Assembly (NCBI GenBank): GCA_035771175.1
Contig: CM069613.1
Coordinates: 2,081,501-2,145,500, forward strand
Length of the DNA: 64,000 nucleotides
Source of the DNA: Paratinospora sagittata
Lineage: Eukaryota; Streptophyta; Magnoliopsida; Ranunculales; Menispermaceae
Direction: 5' to 3'
Below, piece after piece: positions 23,387 to 35,129 of the stretch. The notes under the pieces are model-generated. The model saw only the letters and a list, made by a program, of their open reading frames with translations, searched no databases and was not told where the DNA came from. The number at the start of each line of letters is the position of its first letter. Positions within the stretch are counted from its first letter, which is position 1. Both the position numbers and the translations under genes were made by a program.

Positions 23387-23546
23387 ACTTTTCCTAGTTC
23401 CTGGGTATCTTTTGTTTAGAAACTGCCGGGCTACTAGTTAACTTACATCAAAATGTACGGCTGTTACTTTTCCAAGTTCCTGGTGTCTTTTGTTTGAAAT
23501 TGTCATGTGCTACTACTGAACTTAGATCAAAATTTACTACAGTTAT
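23387..23546 (+). repeat. Tandem duplication in the 3' region of the 328-aa gene
   Basis: An approximately 79-bp unit starting ACTTTTCC[T/A]AGTTCCTGG and containing TCTTTTGTTT, GCTACTA and ATCAAAAT is present twice in a row, diverged by roughly a fifth. It begins about 20 bp after the stop codon, so it would fall in the 3' UTR. Confidence 0.75.
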
Positions 23547-24863
23547 ATATATAATATATAGTTAAATAAGTTTCCAAATGTGTTTGGCATTGTTGGTAAT
23601 AAAATTTTAGTGTTCTTTTCACAGTACTATGCTATTAAGCGTTATTGTGAAACTGTCAGAGTTATACTTCTCTCTGATGCAGCATCACCTCATAGCGATG
23701 ACTTTGTGATTTGACTTTATTCAATATGTAATGGCGGCCAATGAACAAAGAGATAAAAGAAATAAAGATCATACTTTTCTGAAACAAGTTGGAAAACGTA
23801 AGAATCTAACCAATAGGAACAATGATACCAATCTAAGTTAGGTCTGAAAGGAATTGGTGAAAATGACTCAAATTTGAGAAAAATCATTAGAACATGCTGA
23901 TATTTGATAAATCAACTATGTAGATCTCAAACCAAGGAGCACCTGCAACCAAATAAAAGTAACAAGAATGTTAATAGTTATCAAACAAAGAAACAAACAA
24001 GAAAAAAAAATCGAGTGATAATCCATACCATGTACTATGTATCAGTTGATAGACGAGATACTTATTAAGGGCTGTCTGTAACCAATATTGAAGCTTGACC
24101 AAGCAACCCAGTCACATCTACTCTCTCAAGTTCACAAACTGACACCAACTCGACTCTACTAATCCATACCATGTACTACGTAGGTTCGGCTAGATGAATC
24201 TACTTCCTCTACTCTGCTCTATTCAGAGCCAAGTCGACGTTTACATTACAAACTGGCACCATAAAAATAAATAAAATAATTAAGAATTCTTCCGCTTTCA
24301 AAAAAAAAAAGAATTCTTCCTTTAATGTCTATCCTCTGGGTACCTGCTCCCGGGATTCTTTCAGTTTGTACAACCGTAGTTTGGTATTTCCTTTACATCA
24401 TCTAAGTCTCAGGATGCACAGTGTCTCAGTTTTAATAAAACTCTGCTGCATGAAATCTTGAAGGAAATAACTTAACACAACATCAAGAAACCCAGTTGTG
24501 AATAACACCATTCCTGGATCAGCACCATCAAAGCATTCATTTCAGTGAGTAAAGTGACAAGTAGGTCTAAGTACCATTTCCATTTGTGAGAAAAGACACC
24601 AAGTTCTCCTTGGTCACCAGTTATCACATTTTTCCTGTCATTAACCAATTCAACTTGACACTGTCATGGAAAGAAAATGCACCATCATCTTATTCTTTAA
24701 TCAATTCCACCTTGAGTACAAAACTTGATGCTTCCACCAAGAATAATGGTGATAAAGTTAAGAAGTTGATAATTAATCTCCTGTAAAATAGATTCAATTT
24801 TAAGAAAATCTGTATTCAGCTTGACATAAAATTCTCAGTCTAACATGTCATTACAGGACCTTC
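23547..24863. other. Convergent intergenic region with a LINE/SINE tail
   Basis: This lies between the 3' ends of the 328-aa gene (plus) and the PPR gene (minus). At 24085-24240 the minus strand resembles the 3' end of plant RTE LINEs or RTE-dependent SINEs (GTAGATTCATCTAGCCGAACC, then the TAGTAGAGTCGAG tail). The phrase AATCCATACCATGTACTA occurs at both about 24021 and 24161. An imperfect AAGAATTCTTCC repeat surrounds an A-run at 24300. No gene seen. Confidence 0.5.
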
Positions 24864-27362
24864 TCACCAGTAATCACCACAAGAGCAATTCCCGTCAACA
24901 AAGTGATGAAAGCGGTTTGCATCTCTTACAATGATTTCTCTTCTAACTATCTTCGATATATACTTAGTCACAGTGTGGCAATCATCACAAACACGAAGAT
25001 TCTTAGTAATCCTAATCAAGCTTCCAGCAGGTGTACTTATAAGCCCAAAAGCAATAGCCAGCCTCTCACTATGACCCCATAGCAACTTTAGCTTCATCTC
25101 CTCATCCACATTGCGCAACACACAACTTGTGTCATGTACATAACCAGATGCCTCAACCTGCATTTTCAAATTCTCTAATGCCTGATAAATTTGTGCCCAA
25201 TGTGGATGTGAATCATCTCCGGCAAAAAAAGTATGGAAGCTGTTCTCTACCTCTATCAAGCTATATCCTGGTGTTTTCTTCAAACCTCTAGTCCTCATGA
25301 GTCCTCTTACATAGTCTACTTCATTCCATTTCCCTCCTTTGGCATATATGTTTGATAATACTACATAAATGCCCGGGTTCATGGCATCTAGATTAAGTAG
25401 TCTATCTGCCGTCTTAATTCCCAAATCTATCTTCTTGTTTCTTAAGCATCCACTAAGGAGAGCTTCAAGAACAGCACTGCCGGGCTCAAAAGGCATTTGG
25501 TTGATAACAGTGTCGGCCTCATCAAGTCGCCCTGCTCGACCTAGAAGATCTACTAGACAAGCATAATGTTTCTCATTGGGCATAATACTGTGATCTTTAC
25601 TCATTTTGTAGAACAAATCCAACCCCTCTTCCACAAGACCAGAGTGGCTACAAGCAGAAAGAAGAGAGATAAATGTAGTTTGGTCTGGCTTAATTCCTTC
25701 ATTCTTCATCCAATTATAAACACGAATAGCTTGGTCCCCATTACCATGTATGCCGTAACAAGTAATCATGGAATTCCACAGAACCACATCTCTAGAAATT
25801 GATCCAATGCCAAATAATTTCTCAGCAGTGTCTATCTTCCCACACTTTGCATACATATCAGTAAGTGCAGTTCTAACAATTTCATCTAATTCAAATCCAT
25901 TGCGGATCAGGTAAGCATGAATACTTCTTCCCTTTTTCAGAGAACCCACAAGGGCACAAGCATAAATTAAGCTAACAAGAGTGACAGAATTTGCAGTAAC
26001 TCCCTCATCTTGCATCTTTCCAAATAATTCCAGTGCATCTTCTGCATGCCCATTTTGTGCTAATCCAAAGAGCATTGCAGACCATGAAATAACATTCCTC
26101 TCCTTCATTCGATTAAAAACAGCAATTGCCTGCTTTAAAGCGTTCGATTTGACATACAAATCAACTATTGCAGTTGAGACAATGAGATTTGATTCAAGCC
26201 CTCTTCTTAGGACACAGCCATGGAGAACCTTTCCATTAGCCAAACTAGATGTCTGAGCACAACCCTGAAGAAGGCTCGCAGCAGTTGCAGAGTCAAACCC
26301 ACAACCACTCAAAATCAATCCACGGAGAAGCTCAAATGCTTCATAAACCAATCCATTATGTATATATTTGCCTATCATTGCATTCCACGAAACCACATTT
26401 CTGACGGGTATTTGATCAAAGACCATCTGAGCGCTTCCAACATCACCCATTTTACCATACATATCAATCAATGAAGTGGCAACTAGAATATCACAAGCCA
26501 TTCCCATTCCATTCACATATCCATGGATGCATTTTCCAAGCTCTAGAGCCTCCATTCCTTCACATGCTTGAATCAAGCTCACCATGGTAACTGGAGTTGG
26601 TCTAATTCCAGAAGCCCACATCTCAAAAAACAAATCAAAAGCCATTTTAAAACTACCCACTTGCACATAACCCCCAATCATTGAATTCCAACAAACAATA
26701 TCTCTATAACACAATCCATTGAACAACGTCCTGGCTTCATCAACATAACCAAACTTCGCCAAAAAACTTATTGCCGAACTCCCAAAGTACCGATCACCCG
26801 CCAGCCCATTTTCCTTGGCATGTCTAATTATTTCCTTTCCCATTTCATAGTCTAGCAAGCTAGCGCAAGCCTTGAGTGCAAACGTGCACGTACAACTATC
26901 AGTTTTAACAGCGCGAAACCTCATTCTCCTATACATCTCAATGGCTTCCTTGTACCTCTCGTTTCGGAGGTACCCGCCAATCATGGCGTTCCAAACCAAG
27001 GTTTTTGGTTCAGGAATCTGTTCAAACACGTGGCGGGAGTCGCACAAACGACCCAACTGAGAATACGTTTTGACAAGTTTAGTGGCAATAAATTCATCTG
27101 GTGATAGAGCAAAAACAACAATGTGGGCATGTATGGATTGAATTGAGATGAGACTTTCGGAGAAATCTTTCAAGAGTGAGAGGAATTTGTGGATGATTGG
27201 AGGGGATTCGTTGAATTGGGCGTTCTTTTCATTAGCACATGAGATGGTTCTGAAGGTGGAAGAGGTGGGTATGGAGGGTGGTGTTCTGGGTATAATTTGG
27301 GGGAGACGCAGAGAAGAAGAAGAAGAAGAAGAAGGAGGAGGAGGAGGAGGAGGAGGAGGCAT
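24864..27362 (-). CDS. DYW-class pentatricopeptide repeat protein, 832 aa
   Basis: A single intronless frame encodes an N-terminal low-complexity leader (Pro and Ser runs, residues 2-17) and a basic, Ser/Thr-rich stretch that could be an organelle transit peptide. A long array of P, L and S-type PPR motifs follows (for example LVWNAMIGGYLRNERYKEA, VVSWNAMIGKYIHNG, VISWSAMLFGLAQNGHAEDA). Then come the E region with a PG box (KKTPGYSLIEVE) and a complete DYW domain. The deaminase-like residues are all present: HSE at 764-766, CDDC at 792-795 and the terminal DYW at 830-832. DYW PPR proteins are imported into mitochondria or plastids, where the PPR array recognises RNA and the DYW domain performs C-to-U editing. 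Which organelle and site are not deducible. The GAA/GGA repeat that encodes the Pro/Ser runs may vary in length between individuals. Confidence 0.97.
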   Translation of the reverse strand: MPPPPPPPPPSSSSSSSLRLPQIIPRTPPSIPTSSTFRTISCANEKNAQFNESPPIIHKFLSLLKDFSESLISIQSIHAHIVVFALSPDEFIATKLVKTYSQLGRLCDSRHVFEQIPEPKTLVWNAMIGGYLRNERYKEAIEMYRRMRFRAVKTDSCTCTFALKACASLLDYEMGKEIIRHAKENGLAGDRYFGSSAISFLAKFGYVDEARTLFNGLCYRDIVCWNSMIGGYVQVGSFKMAFDLFFEMWASGIRPTPVTMVSLIQACEGMEALELGKCIHGYVNGMGMACDILVATSLIDMYGKMGDVGSAQMVFDQIPVRNVVSWNAMIGKYIHNGLVYEAFELLRGLILSGCGFDSATAASLLQGCAQTSSLANGKVLHGCVLRRGLESNLIVSTAIVDLYVKSNALKQAIAVFNRMKERNVISWSAMLFGLAQNGHAEDALELFGKMQDEGVTANSVTLVSLIYACALVGSLKKGRSIHAYLIRNGFELDEIVRTALTDMYAKCGKIDTAEKLFGIGSISRDVVLWNSMITCYGIHGNGDQAIRVYNWMKNEGIKPDQTTFISLLSACSHSGLVEEGLDLFYKMSKDHSIMPNEKHYACLVDLLGRAGRLDEADTVINQMPFEPGSAVLEALLSGCLRNKKIDLGIKTADRLLNLDAMNPGIYVVLSNIYAKGGKWNEVDYVRGLMRTRGLKKTPGYSLIEVENSFHTFFAGDDSHPHWAQIYQALENLKMQVEASGYVHDTSCVLRNVDEEMKLKLLWGHSERLAIAFGLISTPAGSLIRITKNLRVCDDCHTVTKYISKIVRREIIVRDANRFHHFVDGNCSCGDYW
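27309..27360. repeat. GAA/GGA triplet repeat at the PPR gene start
   Basis: An uninterrupted purine triplet tract on the plus strand encodes the Pro and Ser runs immediately after the initiating Met of the minus-strand PPR protein. Its period of three keeps the frame if the tract changes length. Confidence 0.9.
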
Positions 27363-27842
27363 GAAGGTGGGAAAGAAAGCGAAGTAACGTTTGATTTAGA
27401 GGGAATTTGGAGCGTTGGATCTATTGTTAACTTTCGCGGGAATTACCGTTGGTATCATTTGCGTTATACATTCGAAAATAAGCAACGGCGGTCGAACCGT
27501 AGATTTTGTTCCCTAGTCTTGAGATGAGATGACCGAGATTAATAAATAATTAGATATGATCACGTCAAAAAGAAAATAATGATAGACAACTCGGGACCTT
27601 AAAAACAAAAACAAAAAAAGACAATATCTTCCGACACATCCGGCAAGACAAAACGAGCTTTAACAATTGATATTGTCCATGACGATCGACATTGGCACAC
27701 TTGTCTAAGTTTAATTTGTTAAAAATTCGATTATCTTGTAGTATGTTCACGTTCTTAGCCTTATTGAGAAGTTTCGGTTTTCTCTTACCCCAATGTCAGA
27801 CCATTTTTTTTAACCAACTCATACAGATTGTTGATCCTAGTT
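27363..27842 (-). promoter_or_regulatory. Upstream region of the PPR gene
   Basis: This is the leader and promoter side of the PPR gene. It is less AT-rich than other intergenic DNA near the gene, and no clear TATA box is seen. Frames on the plus strand here are continuations of antisense shadows. Confidence 0.35.
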
Positions 27843-28020
27843 GAGAGAGTTTTTTCCAAAGTGCTTTTGGAGGTATTTGCAACACCTACTTTTACCTAAA
27901 TTACAGTGTAAAAAAATAATTTCTCTATTTTTTAAAAGAAACTAAGAGAAACTGGCTTTTTCTAAAAGCATTTTTTTTTTAAGTGTTTCTTCAAGAAGCA
28001 CATTTGGAAAAGTTCTCCCA
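27843..28020. mobile_element. Small MITE related to the 2.9-kb element
   Basis: GAGAGAGTTTTTTCCAAAGT on the left pairs imperfectly with GGAAAAGTTCTCC on the right, and AAGTGCTTTT / AAAAGCA-type inverted motifs lie inside. The pattern matches short non-autonomous elements such as the one at 2934-3140. Confidence 0.4.
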
Positions 28021-28304
28021 AGTAGTGTGGTTATCTCTTTTCACTAAGAAGAGACATTTTTTTAAGAAAAATACTAAATAACTTGAAATTTTCACACTAA
28101 TTACTACAAATCTTATGTGTCAAACATTTACATTAAATTTGTAGCTTTATCAAAAAGTATTTTGTATTGATTAATAAAACGTAAAACTTGATTTCGCAAT
28201 GATTTATACCAAATATTGTAGTATTTTTAATCTCACTGGCTTTGCTCTTTTTTAAAAGAGATAAACAAAACCACCAAACACTTGTCCCTAAGGCAAACAC
28301 TATA

Positions 28305-28788
28305 GGGGTGTTTGGCTTGTTGGATTGGACTGAATAGGACTAAAAATAGTTCTATTCCTGTGTTTGAGAGTGAGGTGGGATGAAATAAAAATTATCCTAC
28401 ATCACCATTCTATTTCGTTCTAGCGGGATAAACTAATCCCACAAAAAATGGTGAGATTGTTTATCCCGCCCCTTTTTTTCCGTTTTCTTCTTCTTCTTCC
28501 TCCGTATTTCTGCTTTAAAATAAAAAATAAAAAAATTGAACGTTGAATTGCAAAGCCAACCAACGCTGGTTTTGCAAATCGCTTGCAAAACCATGATTTT
28601 TCTTTTTTTTTAATATAATTTTATTTTTTAAATTTAATTAAAAAATATTTAATTATTTTTTGGTTTCAATTCTAAGTACACTGCAAACATAAGATTACAT
28701 TATTTTTAATCATATCATATCTCATTCTATCATGTCCTATCCAATTCTACAAAAATAATTTCATATTATCCCACATACCAAACAGACC
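28305..28788. mobile_element. Tourist-like MITE, larger type
   Basis: The left end GGGGTGTTTGGCTTGTTGGA and the right end (reverse complement GGTCTGTTTGGTATGTGGGA) share the G-rich start and TGTTTGG core of Tourist-type ends. Internal inverted motifs include GGATTGGACTGAATAGGA versus TCCTATCCAATTC. The flanks are ATA and TTA, so the 3-bp duplication is imperfect. It lies directly before the second solo LTR. Confidence 0.5.
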
Positions 28789-28806
28789 TTATATGTATAG
28801 CACACA

Positions 28807-31349
28807 TGTCACGACGCCCCTGACGTAGGCTAACGTCATGACCGGCATAGTGTACTATACATTATATATATCTTGTATACAGTATATAATACACAGTCAG
28901 CCTTAACAGAATTACACAAATCTAAAAAAAAAAAATTGTCAATACCTCCCCATAAAATGGACCTCTCACAACCTGATATACCACAAATCAAATATAATAT
29001 ATATATATATATATATGATCATCTCATTTCATCATCACATGCATTGTATAACTCAAAATATCAAACCAAAATTCATGTTCTCTAAAAACCCAACTATGTG
29101 ATAATATATATATGTAGGATGTGATATATATATATATATATATTCATATGAAAATAAAGAAAATATAATCAATTTCCTTTGTATACACGTATATCAATAA
29201 AGTAGGAATCAAAATCACGTATCTACTCTCTTGCTTTTCCTTTTAACTGTGTACCTGAAATATTGAAGGAAATTGAGTGAGCAAATAACAGCTTAGTGAA
29301 TATATATCTTGATGTGGCAATCATATGCATTTACAGAAACATGATATTTAAAATCATTTAAAACAATTATTAAACACATGCATCATTCAACGAATATATC
29401 ATACATGTCGATAACATAAATTTCATGATTTTTCAAGAAAACAATGCATTATTTTCAACTAAAACCACAATCTTCCTTCTTCACATAATAGAGTTGGTAC
29501 AAACTCATTATTATGCACCGATAAGGAGCCTATGCTCGAACCTCACATTACTCAATTCACAGTTATTTTAAGGATCTAAAATCCTTATTAGCACAATCCT
29601 ACAGTCAATGAAGTTGCACAAAACCTCATCCGGGGCTAATTTCTAACGAAATGACAACATATTTAATGCTCCAAATGCTAAAATCATTTATAAATGCAAG
29701 TCAAAACACAAGACAATAGTATATACATAACATGCTTAAATTTAAACATTTCATGTATATAGAATGTCATACAAGAAACAAAATAAAAAAATATACTCAC
29801 AGTACAAGACTTTCCAACTTAAATACAATCACCGTCGCTTTCGAGTCCAGTTTCAATTTAAATTCAGCTAACTCAACCTGTCACAAACACTCCATAATTC
29901 AATTTCATTTATTCATATCTATTTACGTATTTAATTTCTCAACTCACTTCAAATCACTAATAATAAAGATCAACCTGAAGAATATTATACACATTCCATG
30001 AATTTAAGTTTCAGCTCAACTTAGGACTCGTAAACAGTTGAAGACGCTACTATCTCTTTTATGTGGTCAATCTAGATATTCTCACAATAAAAAACAGTGA
30101 AAATAAATTTGCAATTCATATTTTCATTAGTTCTTAGTTTTATTTTTGAACATATATCAATTTTATTAAAAATATAAAACATTCATAAAATTATTTTGTC
30201 CACATCGACACATGTAAAATCAATCATACTATCATTCTACCACCTTCAACAGGTATTTCACTGAAGTTTTACAAGTTTGCGAAGGTATCCAAAGTTAATT
30301 CTACTCACTAAAACCATATATTTAGTTACTAAAAATATCAAATAATATCCAAAAATCATAATCTTGGTATCGAAACGTCCGAAATTCATTTCTTTACGAT
30401 TCTATGGTCTCAAACCGAAGTTTCACTAGATTCCAATTTCATATTATTCACTGAAAATAATCGCAGTACTGTTCATTGGGACGTGTATAATTTTATTAAA
30501 ATTGTCAAACGGTCTCCAAAAATCATGAAATCAACATCGATGGACTCACAATAATCCATTCTATAGCCTTAAACTGGAGTTTCATTGGGTTTCAATATAA
30601 TTTAAAAGGTCTCAAATATCAAATCTAACTTCTAACCGTCATAAAAATTCTAAATGAACAAATAAATGAAATCTAACAACATATTCGAGGCTTCTACAGT
30701 GTAGGAAGTGTTTTTCAACCTTCCGAGCAAATTTTCATTTAAGTCGGGTTAAAACCCCAATTTCAAAAACACAAATGGCTCTCATAGCAAAAATTATTTC
30801 GAGAGAAACGTTACATCTAGCTTAAATATTAAATTGACGAAGAACTAAAGTGAAAATCACATACCACAAGTCTTAATTTGGCGCAAAATTAGCGTTCCTA
30901 CCTCTTTTTCCTCTTCTTTCTTCTTCGTGCTTCTTTCTTCTTTCTTCTTTCTCTTTCTCTTTTTTTTTTTTTTTTTTTTTGAGGAGAAGAGAGAGAGAGA
31001 GATAGATTAAAAATAAGAGAATTTTATTTTTATTTTTTTCATGCTCCTCATGCGACTACTCATTTAACTATTTAATTACTTTAACAACTCTTTATTCACT
31101 TCACAACCTCATTTAATTATTTAATCATCAGTTTATTTTACATATTTAATTAACTAACTTATTCAACTAATAAAACTTATATTATTCATTTAATAATTTA
31201 ATTTATTTGCTCATACCTTTAGATATAATATGTATTTTTATATATGCATATATTTAGTTTTTAGGTATAAAATATGTATATTATATATCTTGATATATAT
31301 ATATATATAAGTTAACGTATATATTTAATTAAATATACAGAATGTTACA
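28807..31349. mobile_element. Solo LTR, copy 2 (2,543 bp)
   Basis: The same family and orientation as 18757-21500: it starts TGTCACGACGCCCCTGACG and ends GAATGTTACA, flanked by ACACA (28802-28806) and AAACA (31350-31354), a 5-bp duplication with one difference. The two copies align throughout but have many substitutions and indels, including a shortened central part, so neither is young. No internal retrotransposon domain adjoins it. A pyrimidine tract at about 30905-30980 precedes the last 370 bp, as in copy 1. Confidence 0.8.
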
Positions 31350-31354
31350 AAACA

Positions 31355-31883
31355 AGCCTCATAAACCAAGTGAGGAGGCTGTAAAAAAAGACAACATTTT
31401 GCAACAAGCTAATTTGGTTGATGTGATTTTTATTATTAATTAATGTAAATAAAATAAATATATCAAAATAGCAATGTTAAGATGGATTGGTGATGAGGTA
31501 TTAAAATATCAAAAAACAAAATTTTAGATGAACAAACTTTTAAAAAATGGTAAACTCTTATTGAAGTAACGTAAAATAAATTTTACTAAATATTTTATAC
31601 GAATTATTTTTTTATTTTTTATTTTTTGATTCTTACAGGAATTATTTTTAAGAAAAATAAAAACATGATTTGAGATAACATAATAATATACCGCTCAAGA
31701 AGGTTTGTTATTTTATTTATTTATTTATTTTTAGGTCATGTTATAACTTAAGAGCATATTATAAGCATTACTACAACTTTCGTTTCTTCCGCACTTTCTT
31801 TTTGGAGTCTGCTTAGGGCATCCATTAAGATCTTCCATTTTTTTTATTTTTTATTTTCAGTTTTTTGTTTCTGTTAATGAGAG
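31355..31883 (+). promoter_or_regulatory. Upstream region of the FYV7-like gene
   Basis: AT-rich DNA between the solo LTR and the ATG at 31884. The last 110 bp (TTTCGTTTCTTCCGC onward) are pyrimidine-rich like a leader. No certain TATA box is seen. Confidence 0.35.
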
Positions 31884-34800
31884 ATGAAGAAGCGAACTTC
31901 GAAAGATGATGGAGACGGAAAGATGAAAAAGGTCGACAAACAGAAGCGACCGATGTTGATGAAGAAGAACAACAACTACAACAACAACAACAACAACTAC
32001 AAGAACAAGCAGAGATTAGGAGGTGGAGGTCTGTCGCTCGAAGCCTTCGCAAACGCGAAAGTGAAGAACAACGAATACAATCCAGCCATCATTAGTAATT
32101 TCTTTTCTCAAATCCCTTCTTCTTCGTTTATCTTCTTTTAATTCATAGTTTTTTTTTTTATTTCTTTATTTTCTCTGTATGATGAAAATTAAGTAAGATT
32201 TGAGCCCAAATCATAAGGCTACGATGAAAAGGAGGAGGATTTATGATTAAATTATTCAGAGGTTTTTGATGTTTCTGAATGTATAATAACTAGCAAAAAT
32301 TAGGTGCAAAAGACAGTGAGAGATTGAGATTAGTGTAGGGAGGGTCGGAGGGCGAAATTCGATTAGGGTTTTGAAGTTTATTATGAGTATTGAGTGATGG
32401 AAATGCAATTGGAAGAATTGATAGAATTTATGGGATTATTTTGGTAAACTTGAACTCCAAATAGCAGTTTTAACTGTTAGAAACCACTTAACCCAAAAAC
32501 TATAGCTATCAGATAAGGGCCAAATAATGCATATCAAGCTATCATCAACACTTTCCCTCACCTGCACGTGGAGAGCCAAAAGAAAGATAGAAGAAGAGAA
32601 ATACCAATTATGCAAATGGGGAACGTGCAATGCCAATAACAAGACTTGAATCTAAGACCTCTTGCAAAACCAAGGCACTGATACTATGTTAGAAACCATT
32701 CAACCCAAAAGGTATAGCTATCAGATAAGGGCCCAATAATGCATATCAAGCTATCATCAACATCAACAACTTACATTTGCATGATATTTTTGGGCACCTA
32801 AGCTAATTGTTGGGATTGATGGTACATTGAGACAAATTTTCTAGTGTTGTGAAGCTAAATTTTCTAGTCTGCTTGCCAAATTACACAATTCTCGATGTAA
32901 ATGTAGCGAATTAGCTACTAAAACAGTATTTGGCAAGTCAATTTTTGTTTAATGAATCTTGTTGGGGAGATAGAAAATGCCTATCTGTGATATTTCTATA
33001 GACAATAACCAAGTGGGTTCACTAGTTTCAGTTGCATTCTCCATTGACACATCTGGCCTCATTTTAGAGGAGAAAGGCTGCCGGTGTTGGTTTATGCTTG
33101 TTCTCCCTATGATGAATTGATGATATTAGAGATTTTACCCAATTATCCACAAGGTACCTTACTACTTCTCTGTAAATTTTCTAAATAACATGAAGTAGGG
33201 AATCTCCTGTGATGTTGTACTATTCACGCTTTTAGCTGCCTCATTGGTTATTAATGTCTTGGGCAGAGTAAGAGATTTTCTATCAGCTTGGTATTTCCAG
33301 GATCAGATGACCAAAGGCTATGTCAAATTAAGGAGGCGGTTAACTATGATAAATCTGTGGTTTTTGTGGTGGAAGAACATCTCTGTGCTTCTAGTCTCTA
33401 GATAATTCACCATTCATACTCTATATCTAGTGAATTACACCTTAATGTGGAGAGGATGCAAAAACGACTAATATTATGTGTATCTTTTAAGACTCTATAT
33501 TCACGTAAAAAGAAAAGTTTTTGTATATAACAGTTTGAACTCGAAAGATGGAGCTTTTATTTGACTTTACATAGCTGCATTGGAAGCTTCACCATCCAAA
33601 TTCACGAGGTTCAGTTAATTTGCAGTTTTTTTTTCTTATTTAACGAGCACATGTTATAAGAAGTCCTTTTGAACTTGAGAGTAGATGTACTATAGTAGGA
33701 ATCCATTGAGGAGTACTTAATCAATTTCTTTAAGGCAAATATGAATTTTGTACAAACATTATGCAACTATAAAGTAGGGCTAATTAGAAATTTTAAAGAG
33801 TTCAGCTTCTTGATTGGTTGCATGTATTGCTTTTCTTATTTTACAAATTTGCTGACCAAAAAACTGTGACTTTTTCAGAAAAGCAGAGGGAATTTTATAA
33901 AAATGCAAAATATGTGAACAAGTACAAGAAGTCACTGAAGCAGCAAAATGAACAGCAGAATGATCAGTCAATTGCAGCAAAATTTCTGCAGGTTTGTTGA
34001 CACTTTCTAATTTACAGAGCAATCATTTTCGTCACTGGTCTTTGTGTTGCCCAGATTGACAATATTCTTATCCGAAAGAATGCTGCTGAGACTCACTTCA
34101 AAAGTGACCAAAGCTGATGTTTATTTTATTTTATTTTTATGATGGAAAGGAATGTTGAGCAATAAACAACATTTTATTGGACGAAGTGTTACAAAAATAA
34201 GAATTTTAAGGTGAATATGTGGTAAACATTAAATAAATGAACGTCTTCGAGAAATGATAAGAATAACCTTAATTATAAATAAATTTGAGATAACAAATTA
34301 AGGTGGGTGGTTTGAACATGTACAATGAAGAGCATTAGATGCGGCCAATTAGGAAGAGATGAACTGTTACATGTTATGTGTTTTAAGGGTAATGATAGAT
34401 GAAGACCTAAAATAATAACATAGTTAGAGATAATTAAGAAAGATATAATTACTAGTAGTAAAATTGACTTGGCCCTCTGTTAGGCGAAGTGAAAGAAGTA
34501 GATTCATATAACTAACCCTATATAGTTAGGGAAAGGTTTTGTTGAGTTGAGTTGAGTTGAACTAAGTTTAGTATGCATCTGTCTTAAATTTTTTTTTTTT
34601 GCTACACATGGTGTGTGGAAGTGTTGATATTTTGAATTTAAACTTTGTGCCTCTTATTTATATATGAACGTCCATTAAAATTATTGCTGATGAACTTCTA
34701 TTTATTGTTAATGACAGGAGGACGACGACGATGAAACTGGAGCCGCTAGAAAGGAGAACAAGAAGAACATAAAAAAAAATTCACAGAGTTTGAGACAGAT

Positions 34801-35005
34801 CTATGAGACTAAGCGCGAAGAAGAGAAGAAAGCGAGGCTGGAGAGAGAAGCAGAGATCCAAGCAAAGAAAGAAGAGACGGGAAGAGCCAAAGCTCAGAGG
34901 AAGGAACTGAGAAAGAAGATGTTCAAAAGGACAAGATCAGGTCAACCTGTCATGAAATACAGAATGGAGCAACTGCTGAATAGTCTCCAAAATTCTCAAA
35001 ATTAG
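31884..35005 (+). CDS. FYV7/CCDC59-like rRNA-processing protein, three exons
   Basis: Exons 31884-32094, 33879-33991 and 34718-35005 join with GT-AG introns to give 203 residues. The protein is very basic. It has an N-terminal KK/MKK region with an Asn-rich run near residues 31-41, a GGGLSLEAFANAK segment, KKQREFYKNAKYVNKYKKSL at the first junction, an acidic EDDDDE patch at the start of exon 3, a long Lys/Glu coiled coil, and KRTRSGQPVMKYRMEQLL at the C-terminus. That last motif (K-x-GQP followed by M-E-x-LL) and the overall design match the Fyv7/TAP26 (CCDC59) family. Yeast Fyv7 is needed for processing of pre-rRNA in the nucleolus; the plant role is inferred. Family assignment is by recognised motifs only. 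Confidence 0.8.
32095..33878 (+). other. Intron 1 of the FYV7-like gene, with a 75-bp direct repeat
   Basis: A GT-AG intron of 1,784 bp. A roughly 75-bp sequence (AGAAACCA[C/T]T[T/C]AACCCAAAA through TCAAGCTATCATCAACA) occurs at about 32479-32553 and again at 32691-32765 with a few differences. The DNA between (GGAGAGCCAAAAGAAAGATA onward) has the look of a fragmented repeat. Confidence 0.7.
34300..34562 (+). mobile_element. RTE-type LINE 3' fragment in intron 2
   Basis: Inside intron 2 (33992-34717) the plus strand shows, in shifting frames, the typical end of RTE reverse transcriptase (GTGGTTTGAACATGTACA, GCGGCCAATTAGG, GGCGAAGTGAAAGAAGTAGA). After this come CTAACCCTATATAGTTAGGG and a (TTGAG)n tail at 34541-34560. 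The tail repeat and wording are characteristic of plant RTE LINE ends. Confidence 0.65.
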
Positions 35006-35129
35006 GTTTTTAAGTTAAATGCTTTCACTAATTAACCAAGAAAATTGTATAAGATAATCCCTTCCTTAATGCTGGGTTTTTTTAGTTGTATAATTCTGAT
35101 GTATGGAAACTAGAGTGGTAAAATATTAA

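Noticed and set aside
25369..27527. Plus-strand ORFs over the PPR gene, including Arg-rich and Glu-rich runs near 27300.
   Set aside because: Antisense of the PPR frame and of its GAA/GGA triplet tract.
18757..31349. The two 2.5-2.7 kb repeats as the paired LTRs of one giant retrotransposon.
   Set aside because: Each has its own distinct 5-bp flanks, they are strongly diverged, no primer site or pol lies between, and the interval holds two ordinary host genes.
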